Shown here piece by piece: positions 1 to 4,692 of a DNA stretch of 6,472 nucleotides. The translations under genes and the position numbers were made by a program. Positions within the stretch are counted from its first letter, which is position 1, and the number at the start of each line of letters is the position of its first letter. Where the stretch lies: positions 1 through 6,472 of the forward strand of contig DAOTTO010000105.1 in assembly GCA_034437895.1 (NCBI GenBank), read 5' to 3'. The stretch is from JANRLJ01 sp034437895 (GTDB lineage Bacteria > Chloroflexota > Anaerolineae > Aggregatilineales > Phototrophicaceae). The notes beneath the pieces were generated by a model. That model was not told the origin of the DNA. It saw only the letters and a program-made list of their open reading frames with translations, and did no database searches.

Positions 1-103
1 GTATAGTTACATAAAGTGACCATTATGAGGCATACTCTCAACTATATAGGGTTCATTTACGCGATATGTCATTGGCGATAAATTGATTTTCTGAATTGAA
101 ACA

Positions 104-118
104 GGCTGAGTAGTTACC
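104..118 (+). repeat. 15-bp direct repeat, copy 1
   Basis: The sequence GGCTGAGTAGTTACC is identical to copy 2 at 253-267. The copies are 149 bp apart. The preceding bases are also loosely similar (TGAATTGAAACA before copy 1, TGAATTTAACA upstream of copy 2). Function unknown: it could be a protein-binding site, a dispersed genomic repeat or a recombination scar. Confidence 0.7.
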
Positions 119-252
119 ACGTTATTTACCCTTAATAGTTTTCACATATCGCCACCGAATTGGATTTTCTTGCAATAGCGCCCTAACCTCAATTTTGAGC
201 AACCAAAAAAGGTACTAAAATGAATTTAACATTGATTACCCCCCAAAAATAG

Positions 253-267
253 GGCTGAGTAGTTACC
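253..267 (+). repeat. 15-bp direct repeat, copy 2
   Basis: This is the second perfect copy of GGCTGAGTAGTTACC. It begins immediately after the stop of the mini-ORF at 220-252 and ends 26 bp before the ATG of the gene at 294. That places it where a 5' UTR or operator element of that gene would lie. Function unknown. Confidence 0.7.
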
Positions 268-282
268 TTCGGGCAGCATAAC

Positions 283-288
283 AGGTGA
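283..288 (+). promoter_or_regulatory. Ribosome binding site deciding the start at 294
   Basis: AGGTGA lies 5 nt upstream of the ATG at 294. An in-frame GTG at 285 overlaps this motif and has no Shine-Dalgarno sequence of its own, so the ATG at 294 is preferred. Confidence 0.6.
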
Positions 289-293
289 AGCAA

Positions 294-995
294 ATGTCTC
301 AAAATCCTCTCGCATTTTACCGACCAAATTATAATGAATGGCATGACCCAAGACACATTGCACAATTGAAGGAGGCATCTGAAGATCAATATCTTTTATC
401 AGATTCTTCACAGGCTTATACTATTACAACTATATATACAGATTTGATGCGAGCAAGAAGTTTTACGAAATTTCAGGGATGGAACTATTCGTATAACCCC
501 TTCACAACAATGCACCTAGAAGCATTTGATAATTACGCCTTTATGCCAGACTTTATGGAAAAAACCATGAAAAGTTTAATTTCTGACATGTATGGGTGGA
601 TGGGTATCGGCTTTTGGTATGTCTCAGAACAGTATTTTCATACTGCCTTGTCTCTATCATTTGTAACTAACAATATCCCTTACAGTATGCAAATTGGTAC
701 TAATTTAGGGGTATGTTATTTAGGAGGAGGTGATGTAAAGAATGCCTTTAGAGTTTCATCCCACGCATTATCAGCAGCAATTCAAACCACCACCAGCGTC
801 GAAAACCGTTTGAAAACAATTCAAGGTTTTTCCTTGCTTAAAGCAGGTCATGTAGACAAGATCAAAAAAGGATTCAAGTTAGACTTTTCCGTTTACGAAA
901 CCATAACGGATATTTATCAGTTTTTGAAAAACAAAGAGCAAGTTATGATCTGGGACGAAGAATGGGGCAGACTACAAGAAATTGTAAATAGCTGA
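294..995 (+). CDS. Hypothetical protein, weak TPR-like segment
   Basis: A 233-residue protein of no family I recognise. It has no signal peptide and no clear membrane segment. The N-terminal half is rich in aromatic residues and Met (Tyr, Trp, Phe). The middle, around residues 115-165, has an alpha-helical pattern with small residues at TPR-like spacing: a helix ending near TNLGVCYLGGGDVKNAF, then a helix with SSHALSAA. This recalls one tetratricopeptide-type helical hairpin. The C-terminal part is charged and helical. The start at 294 follows AGGTGA at 5 nt; a GTG at 285 is the alternative. Codon use (many TTA, ATA, AAT and AAA) is visibly more AT-rich than in the methyltransferase and dehydrogenase genes, which suggests separate ancestry or transfer. 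The gene is separated from the next by 90 bp and has no obvious functional link to it. It could be a truncated C-terminal part of a larger TPR protein. Confidence 0.7.
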   Translation: MSQNPLAFYRPNYNEWHDPRHIAQLKEASEDQYLLSDSSQAYTITTIYTDLMRARSFTKFQGWNYSYNPFTTMHLEAFDNYAFMPDFMEKTMKSLISDMYGWMGIGFWYVSEQYFHTALSLSFVTNNIPYSMQIGTNLGVCYLGGGDVKNAFRVSSHALSAAIQTTTSVENRLKTIQGFSLLKAGHVDKIKKGFKLDFSVYETITDIYQFLKNKEQVMIWDEEWGRLQEIVNS

Positions 996-1085
996 GTTAT
1001 CAACTATTAGAGAGTAAATTAGCCCAAATTTGAGTACAAATTCAAACCTTTATAGAACGTGCCATAAAGGAAATGCAAAACAGGG
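996..1085 (+). other. Short intergenic region before methyltransferase
   Basis: A 90-bp gap with no gene. It holds a perfect small inverted repeat, AATTTG-AGTA-CAAATT (1027-1042), which could be an operator or chance in AT-rich DNA. No T-run follows it, so it is not a credible terminator. The AAAGGA at 1067-1072 sits 13 nt before the methyltransferase ATG. An ATG at 1073 leads only to a six-codon reading frame that stops at 1091-1093. Confidence 0.35.
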
Positions 1086-1943
1086 ATGACTAAACAAACG
1101 TTACATGAAGACAACCGCCACGCATGGAACGCAGGCACCATTGCCCACAACAGCCATCGGGGCGACCAAGCCGCGTTTTTGCGGAACGGCGGCAGTACCC
1201 TGTTCCAAGAAGAAATCGATTTGTTAGGCGATGTGCGCGGAAAATCATTGGTACATCTGCAATGCAATTCCGGGTTGGATACATTGAGCCTCGCCAGCAA
1301 ACTCGGCGCAACCGTTACCGGGGTGGACATCAGCGACGAAGCGATTGATTTTGCGCGGAATCTAGCGGCAGAGTCGGGCATTTCCGGCAAATTTGAACGG
1401 GCAGATGTTTATGATTGGTTGGAATGGGCGGCAGAAAGCGGAACACGCTATGACACAGCATTCAGTTCCTATGGCGCGATTCTATGGTTGTCGGATATTA
1501 CGCGTTGGGGAAAAGGAATCGCTGGTGTTTTGAAGCCCGGAGGTCGTTTTGTGCTGGTGGAATTCCATCCCTATTCCGCCATTTTTGACGAGGGATGGGA
1601 GCTGCAACCGTATGATTATCTCGGCGGCAAAGCCAGCACATTCGAAAGCGGCATTGGGGATTATGTCGCGCTGACGGGCAGTACCGAAACAGGCGAGTAT
1701 GTAGAAGGTGTCAAAGACTTTCAGAATCCCCATGCGTCGCATGAATTCAGTTGGGGAACATCCGAAGTGATTATGGCGCTCGTTGATGCAGGACTAAAGC
1801 TCACTACCTTCCGCGAGTACCCGTATATCAACGGGTTCAAGCCGTTCTCCGATTTACGCGATATCCCCGGCAGGCGCTTCACGATGCCGGAAGGCAAGCC
1901 GAATATCCCGCTGATGTATGGGATTATCGCGGAGAAATTGTAA
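1086..1943 (+). CDS. Class I SAM-dependent methyltransferase
   Basis: A 285-residue cytosolic methyltransferase transferring a methyl group from S-adenosylmethionine to an unidentified acceptor. The Rossmann-fold signature is clear. Motif I is at about residues 55-67 (LVHLQCNSGLDTL, the variant typical of Methyltransf_11/25-like proteins that read hLqC.sGlDT). The strand with acidic ribose-binding Asp81 follows (TVTGVDIS), then DVYDW near 107-111 as the adenine-contacting region, and the post-core VLKPGGRFVLVEFHP at about 148-162. The C-terminal third (EFSWGTSEVIMALVDAGL and FREYPYINGF) is the lid region usual in this subfamily. The length is normal and nothing looks broken. The ATG at 1086 abuts CAGGG, with AAAGGA further upstream; the Shine-Dalgarno spacing is not ideal. 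Base composition is richer in G+C than that of the preceding gene. Its last codons contain the ribosome binding site of hicA, which coups the two genes. The substrate cannot be inferred. Confidence 0.88.
   Translation: MTKQTLHEDNRHAWNAGTIAHNSHRGDQAAFLRNGGSTLFQEEIDLLGDVRGKSLVHLQCNSGLDTLSLASKLGATVTGVDISDEAIDFARNLAAESGISGKFERADVYDWLEWAAESGTRYDTAFSSYGAILWLSDITRWGKGIAGVLKPGGRFVLVEFHPYSAIFDEGWELQPYDYLGGKASTFESGIGDYVALTGSTETGEYVEGVKDFQNPHASHEFSWGTSEVIMALVDAGLKLTTFREYPYINGFKPFSDLRDIPGRRFTMPEGKPNIPLMYGIIAEKL
1931..1936 (+). promoter_or_regulatory. Ribosome binding site of hicA inside methyltransferase gene
   Basis: GGAGAA overlaps the penultimate codons of the methyltransferase and stands 9 nt before the GTG at 1946. 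It supports that GTG as the hicA start and implies co-translation with the upstream gene. Confidence 0.6.
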
Positions 1944-1945
1944 AA

Positions 1946-2227
1946 GTGAGGAAGCTTCAAAAGTTATTAGAGCGTATCCGCCAAAATCCTAAAAATGTGT
2001 CGTTCAAAGACTTAAGCAAGGTATTGGAAGCATACGGGTTTGAACTCAAGCGTACAAAGGGTATTCACAATTCATTTGTCGGACGGATCAGTGGCAAATC
2101 AATTTTACTTGTTATTCCTTATAATGAGCCTTTGAAGATAGTTTATGTCAAAAAAGCCTTAGAGCATATCGATCAAATTGGTTATGAGACAGAAGAAAGT
2201 GAAGATGATGGTACACAAGAACATTGA
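1946..2227 (+). CDS. hicA: HicA-family toxin (mRNA interferase)
   Basis: A 93-residue protein matching the HicA/YcfA family, small double-stranded-RNA-binding-fold ribonucleases that cleave mRNA and are held inactive by HicB. The N-terminal part (residues 4-32, LQKLLERIRQNPKNVSFKDL then the LSKVLEAYGF region) matches the HicA subtype that usually reads IR.NPKNV.F..L...LEA.GF. The catalytic His is expected in the motif GSHH.F. Here it reads GIHNSF (39-44), so His41 is kept while the neighbouring Ser and second His are replaced. The conserved C-terminal helix follows (KIVYVKKALEHIDQ). The last roughly 13 residues are acidic. The GTG start has GGAGAA 9 nt upstream within the preceding gene, and only 2 nt separate the two genes. 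The 3' end overlaps hicB by 23 nt, the usual arrangement. The altered active-site surroundings leave open whether it is fully active. Confidence 0.85.
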   Translation: MRKLQKLLERIRQNPKNVSFKDLSKVLEAYGFELKRTKGIHNSFVGRISGKSILLVIPYNEPLKIVYVKKALEHIDQIGYETEESEDDGTQEH

Positions 2228-2441
2228 ATATTATATGGCTCTGCCTTACACCATCGAACTGACCCCAGATGAGGATGGTTATTGGTTTGCTGAAATTCCT
2301 TTGCTACCTGGGTGTATGACGCAAGGTTTATCCCGCGAGGAAACGCTTATACGTTCAGATGAAGCAAAAGAACTCTGGCTAGAAACGGCTTTACAAGAAA
2401 ATATCGAAATCCCCGAACCCATTTTGACCAAAAGCGCCTAA
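2205..2441 (+). CDS. hicB: HicB-family antitoxin, short single-domain form
   Basis: A 78-residue antitoxin partner of HicA, which it binds to block the active site. The HicB fold is recognised from YTIELTPDEDGYWFAEIPLLP (given here in part: DEDGYWFAEIPLLPGC at 22-37), then TQGLSREETL and a helix (SDEAKELWLETAL) ending in the family's IPEP tail (69-72). The protein ends just after this domain and lacks the C-terminal ribbon-helix-helix or HTH segment of longer HicB proteins, so DNA-binding autoregulation is not expected from this chain. I chose the ATG at 2205, with GAAAG at 2195-2199 and a 5-nt spacer. A neighbouring ATG at 2208 and one at 2235 (MALPYT) are alternatives; an upstream ATG at 2178 adds an atypical basic leader. 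It overlaps hicA by 23 nt and ends 17 nt before the dehydrogenase start. Confidence 0.85.
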   Translation: MMVHKNIEYYMALPYTIELTPDEDGYWFAEIPLLPGCMTQGLSREETLIRSDEAKELWLETALQENIEIPEPILTKSA

Positions 2442-2447
2442 GTTTAA

Positions 2448-2452
2448 AAGGA
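2448..2452 (+). promoter_or_regulatory. Ribosome binding site of acyl-CoA dehydrogenase
   Basis: AAGGA lies 6 nt upstream of the ATG at 2459 in the 17-bp gap after hicB. It fixes the dehydrogenase start. Confidence 0.6.
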
Positions 2453-2458
2453 CACCTC

Positions 2459-3655
2459 ATGGTTTTAGAAGCAGCACATACAAAAGTTAATTTCGCCAAT
2501 CCGTTTACGCAAGAACACAAGATGTTCCGCAAGTCGGTACGGGCTTTTGTCGAAAAAGAAATTCAACCGCATGTCGAGGCATGGGAAGCCGCCGAAATTG
2601 CCCCGCTGCACGATATTTTCAAGAAAATGGGTCAGTTAGGCTTTCTTGGCTTAAGCTATCCAGAGGACTACGGTGGAGCAAATGCTGACATCTGGTTTAC
2701 CGTCGTGCTGTGTGAAGAACTTGCCCGCGCAGGCGTAGGCGGTGTCCCGATGGCGGTGCTTGTTCAGACTGATATGTGTACCCCTGCCCTCGCAAAGCAT
2801 GGCAACCATGAACTTAAGCAAACATATCTCGAACCAGCGATTCGTGGCGAAATGGTCGGCGCGATTGCCGTAACTGAACCGGGCGCTGGCTCAGATGTAG
2901 CAGGAATTATCACCCGTGCCGAGCGAGATGGTGACGATTACATCATCAATGGCAGCAAGATTTATATCACCAACGGTACGCAGGCCGATTGGCTGTGTTT
3001 GCTGGCACGGACTTCTCCCGGAACGGGTTATCAAGGCATGTCGCTCATTATGGTGACGACCAATACGCCGGGATTCAGCGTCAGCCGCAAGCTCAAAAAA
3101 TTGGGCAATCACAGCAGTGATACCGCCGTACTGTCGTTTGAGGACTTGCGCGTCCCGATTACAAATCGCATCGGTGAAGAAGGCATGGGCTTTTATTATC
3201 AAATGGAACAGTTCCAAGTGGAGCGGCTCGTCGGCGCGATTGGCGGCGTAGCAGGTGCAGAACTCGCTGTGCGTGATACTATCAAATACACTCAAGAACG
3301 CCACGCTTTCGGCAAGCCCCTAATCGCTAATCAGTGGATTCAATTCAAGCTCGGCGAACTGCTCACCGAAATTGAAGCCGCCAAACATCTGAATTATCAT
3401 TGTGCAGCGCTTATTGAAGCGGGTGCAGATACCCAAGAGATCACCCGTATCGCCAGTATGTGCAAACTCAAAGCGGGACGGCTGATGCGCGAAGTCGCCG
3501 ATACTTGCTTGCAATTTTATGGCGGCATGGGCTACATGGAAGAAACACCGATTTCGCGTTACTTCCGTGATTCCCGCTTGACTTCAATTGGGGGCGGCGC
3601 GGACGAAATTATGCTAGGAATCATTGCAAAATTAGAGGGTATGAACCCGCGTTGA
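2459..3655 (+). CDS. Acyl-CoA dehydrogenase, LCAD-like
   Basis: A 398-residue FAD enzyme, the usual family length, that oxidises an acyl-CoA to the trans-2-enoyl-CoA and passes electrons to electron-transferring flavoprotein in the cytosol. The domains are in order: an N-terminal helical domain (about 17-130), a middle beta domain with the FAD/substrate motif AVTEPGAGSD (137-146), and a C-terminal helical domain (about 240-390) with QERHAFGKPL (279-288) and QFYGGMGYMEETPISRYFRD (352-371). The position of the MCAD-type catalytic Glu (IYEGT) reads IGGGA, so that Glu is missing. Glu255 in QVERL matches the helix-G base used by long-chain and isovaleryl-CoA dehydrogenases. I therefore infer an active LCAD/IVD-type enzyme whose substrate length is unknown. 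Its last residues (NPR) lie beyond the homology with the second copy of this gene end at 4592-4650, which ends in YK. The tail and stop codon may come from inserted DNA. Confidence 0.93.
   Translation: MVLEAAHTKVNFANPFTQEHKMFRKSVRAFVEKEIQPHVEAWEAAEIAPLHDIFKKMGQLGFLGLSYPEDYGGANADIWFTVVLCEELARAGVGGVPMAVLVQTDMCTPALAKHGNHELKQTYLEPAIRGEMVGAIAVTEPGAGSDVAGIITRAERDGDDYIINGSKIYITNGTQADWLCLLARTSPGTGYQGMSLIMVTTNTPGFSVSRKLKKLGNHSSDTAVLSFEDLRVPITNRIGEEGMGFYYQMEQFQVERLVGAIGGVAGAELAVRDTIKYTQERHAFGKPLIANQWIQFKLGELLTEIEAAKHLNYHCAALIEAGADTQEITRIASMCKLKAGRLMREVADTCLQFYGGMGYMEETPISRYFRDSRLTSIGGGADEIMLGIIAKLEGMNPR
3594..3643 (+). repeat. 50-bp imperfect direct repeat, copy A (in dehydrogenase 3' end)
   Basis: This segment codes for the end of the dehydrogenase (from GADEIML to LEGM) and matches 4592-4641 in 43 of 50 bases without gaps, the first 20 being identical. 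The two copies are 998 bp apart and bracket the toxin-like and immunity-like genes. Homology stops right after the ATG codon for Met395, before the last three codons. Confidence 0.9.
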
Positions 3656-3656
3656 T

Positions 3657-4067
3657 ATGCAAAACATTCCAGAACGCCAACTCGTCTCAACATCTGATTT
3701 GTGGTTTAGCCAACGGACAGCCGGTGGCAATTATCGAGCACAGAAATTACGTCAAAGTATGCGGAGGCACGGTTTTATAGATGATCCCGATAATCCAGTA
3801 AATGTTGTGAGAACGCCAATCAGTTTAACGACTTTGGATAATACAAGAGTGGTCATCGCTCAGGAATTGGGCATTGAAAAAATCCCTGTTATGATTCAGG
3901 AATTTGATACGCCTTTACCCGAATTGATGATAAAGGCTAAGCGGTTTGGAGAAGCAAAGACATGGGGTGAGGCATTACTTTATAGAACAAGTAATCAATA
4001 TCCAGAGTCACTGCCACCTTATGGAACTCCTGAGCGCCCATCTACACCAACGGGCGAGATTGACTAG
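3657..4067 (+). CDS. Putative ParB/sulfiredoxin-like polymorphic toxin domain, stand-alone
   Basis: A 136-residue protein resembling C-terminal toxin domains of Rhs-type and other polymorphic toxins with a ParB/sulfiredoxin-like fold. Landmarks visible here are DLWFSQRT (14-21), the helix SMRRHGF (34-40), the most conserved-looking box LTTLDNTRVVIA (57-68), the strand IPVMIQEFDTPLP, the segment TWGEALLYRTSNQ (102-114) and a closing YGTPERP (122-128). I recall the pattern LTT.DNTRvv.A followed by TWGEA...R..NQ from toxin C-termini. The biochemical activity of this domain is not established by this sequence. No signal peptide, Rhs repeat or secretion domain is present, so it is a free toxin-sized module. 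The ATG is one base after the dehydrogenase stop (TGATATG), and the nearest purine-rich site (AGAGGG at 3634-3639) is 17 nt away, so translation is probably coupled. The frame is open upstream only to 3645. Codon use is more AT-rich than the dehydrogenase. A non-toxin role for an isolated ParB-like domain remains possible. Confidence 0.6.
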   Translation: MQNIPERQLVSTSDLWFSQRTAGGNYRAQKLRQSMRRHGFIDDPDNPVNVVRTPISLTTLDNTRVVIAQELGIEKIPVMIQEFDTPLPELMIKAKRFGEAKTWGEALLYRTSNQYPESLPPYGTPERPSTPTGEID

Positions 4068-4072
4068 ACAGA

Positions 4073-4078
4073 AGAGGA
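4073..4078 (+). promoter_or_regulatory. Strong ribosome binding site of immunity-like gene
   Basis: AGAGGA lies 6 nt before the ATG at 4085, in the 17-bp gap after the toxin-like gene. It is far stronger than anything in front of the toxin-like gene, consistent with an excess of the protective partner. Confidence 0.6.
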
Positions 4079-4084
4079 AAAGCA

Positions 4085-4459
4085 ATGCTTAATATAAACA
4101 AATTTCCTGATGAGGTACAAAAACTTCAATTTGATCTCCCATCTGCTTACTTCAAAGTTTTTGAACTTAGCTTGACTAATCTAACGCCTTGGCATTTTTT
4201 GGACGATGATGGATTCATAGGGGTCTATGACGTTTTAAAAGAACTCTACAACAACTATAAGGTTATCCCATTCGCACGCCGCATCGACAATGATGATGTC
4301 GCTTGTGTTGTTGTTCAAAGCAACCAATATCCAGCAAATTATGTCGTCGTTATTCATATGTTCGCATCATCAGGTGATGAAATTGACGCGGTTTACGAGA
4401 CATTCTGGGAATGGTTTCGGGTTGCTATCGATGAAATGATTGAAGCTATAACATTGTAA
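4085..4459 (+). CDS. Putative SUKH (SMI1/KNR4-like) immunity protein
   Basis: A 124-residue acidic, presumably cytosolic protein resembling the SUKH/SMI1-KNR4 group of immunity proteins, which bind and neutralise partner toxin domains. Visible landmarks are PWHFLDDDG (35-43), VIPFARRIDNDDVAC (60-74), the strand NYVVVIHMFAS (85-95) and the terminal helix FWEWFRVAIDEMIEA (107-121). The combination of PFARR.DNDDvAC, vvvIH.fAS and a final FW.W...AI..mIe recalls many small hypothetical proteins placed next to toxin domains. It follows the toxin-like gene by 17 bp, in the usual toxin-then-immunity order, with a strong ribosome binding site. Codon use is AT-rich like the toxin-like gene. Family membership is from recall of motifs. 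The immunity role is inferred from the family resemblance and position, and an unrelated small cytosolic protein cannot be excluded. Confidence 0.6.
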   Translation: MLNINKFPDEVQKLQFDLPSAYFKVFELSLTNLTPWHFLDDDGFIGVYDVLKELYNNYKVIPFARRIDNDDVACVVVQSNQYPANYVVVIHMFASSGDEIDAVYETFWEWFRVAIDEMIEAITL

Positions 4460-4591
4460 CGTGTTAAATTTGCCTCTTTCTGAGGAAACGAAAAAGAATA
4501 CAAATGATTTTTTGTGGGGCCGATGCAACTTACATTCGGCCAATTCTATTTAGGTTGTCCATTAGAAGAATTTATGTCTAACACATCATAA
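4460..4591. other. Non-coding right flank of the inserted cassette
   Basis: A 132-bp AT-rich stretch without a gene, ending exactly where homology to the dehydrogenase 3' end begins. It holds a weak hairpin, CCTC-TTTCT-GAGG (4473-4485), extendable by TTT/AAA with one bulged G, and a T-run at 4508-4513 that is too far from that stem for a classic terminator. A second inverted repeat lies at 4518-4541. No transposase end or recombinase gene is visible. Confidence 0.5.
4518..4541. repeat. Inverted repeat, GGCCGA...TCGGCC hairpin
   Basis: Perfect 6-bp arms GGCCGA (4518-4523) and TCGGCC (4536-4541) flank a 12-nt loop; two further pairs (TG with CA) form if T4535 bulges. No T-run follows on either strand, so it is not a standard terminator. 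It lies about 50 bp before the dehydrogenase scar and could be a structured end of the inserted DNA or a weak transcription-ending structure. Confidence 0.4.
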
Positions 4592-4650
4592 GCGGCGCGG
4601 ACGAAATTATGTTGGGAATCATTTCAAAGCTAGAAGGAATGTACAAGTAA
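4591..4650 (+). pseudogene. Orphaned 3' end of an acyl-CoA dehydrogenase gene
   Basis: The 20 codons here read SGADEIMLGIISKLEGMYK plus stop, nearly the same as the C-terminus of the dehydrogenase at 2459-3655 (GGADEIMLGIIAKLEGM then NPR). Base identity over 4592-4641 is 43 of 50 without gaps. The seven mismatches fall in six codons. Five of these codons change silently (Leu CTA to TTG, Lys AAA to AAG, Leu TTA to CTA, Glu GAG to GAA, Gly GGT to GGA) and one changes Ala to Ser. This pattern shows both copies diverged as functional coding sequence before this one lost the rest of its gene. The frame is closed upstream by a TAA at 4579-4581 and has no start codon. It lies 43 bp before the phosphoribosyltransferase start, where an intact dehydrogenase gene would be expected in the ancestral order. 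Confidence 0.88.
4592..4641 (+). repeat. 50-bp imperfect direct repeat, copy B
   Basis: This is the partner of 3594-3643 (43 of 50 identical, the first 20 bases perfect). The left edge is sharp: the bases before 4592 bear no resemblance to the dehydrogenase sequence before 3594. Confidence 0.9.
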
Positions 4651-4692
4651 CTATACAGAAAGTGCCTTTGTGTGCCCAGGAAAAAACGACTT

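Larger units (their letters stand above)
1..293. other. AT-rich non-coding leader region
   Basis: No convincing gene is seen here on either strand. The stretch is AT-rich and contains a perfect 15-bp direct repeat (104-118, 253-267) and an 8-bp inverted pair, GCGATATG at 61-68 against CATATCGC at 145-152. A 10-codon mini-ORF lies at 220-252. A weak promoter-like pair (TTGAGC at 195-200, TAAAAT at 216-221, 15-bp spacer) could drive the gene starting at 294, but in AT-rich DNA such matches are common. The region may be an upstream regulatory segment or the remains of a decayed gene. Neither can be decided from this window. Confidence 0.5.

Noticed and set aside
61..152. GCGATATG / CATATCGC inverted pair as an operator or terminator
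   Set aside because: The 8-bp arms are 76 bp apart in AT-rich DNA, with no T-run and no second supporting copy. Chance is the simpler reading.
1049..1070. Similarity of TATAGAACGTGCC (1051-1063) to TATACAGAAAGTGCC (4651-4665) as a shared promoter or regulator site
   Set aside because: The match needs a gap and a mismatch over a dozen bases, stands at different distances from the two start codons, and is weak enough to be chance.
1019..1390. 123-residue minus-strand reading frame
   Set aside because: It is antisense to the methyltransferase gene, with no recognisable domain.
2891..3304. 137-residue minus-strand reading frame inside the dehydrogenase
   Set aside because: It is antisense to a clearly conserved enzyme, and its composition looks like a shadow frame.
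4473..4513. CCTC-TTTCT-GAGG stem with a downstream T-run as an intrinsic terminator for the immunity-like gene
   Set aside because: The stem is only four clean base pairs plus a bulged extension, and the T-run starts 22 nt after it.
3594..4641. The 50-bp repeats as a transposon target-site duplication or phage att pair
   Set aside because: Seven mismatches, mostly silent, show long divergence as coding DNA rather than a recent exact duplication. No transposase or integrase lies between them. Integration by another route is still possible and is reported as a finding.
1..4656. GTATAGTTAC at 1-10 and its reverse complement GTAACTATAC at 4647-4656 as terminal inverted repeats of a mobile element
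   Set aside because: A 10-bp inverted match is expected by chance among all pairs in a window of this size. The match does not extend, and the span would enclose ordinary metabolic genes with no transposase.
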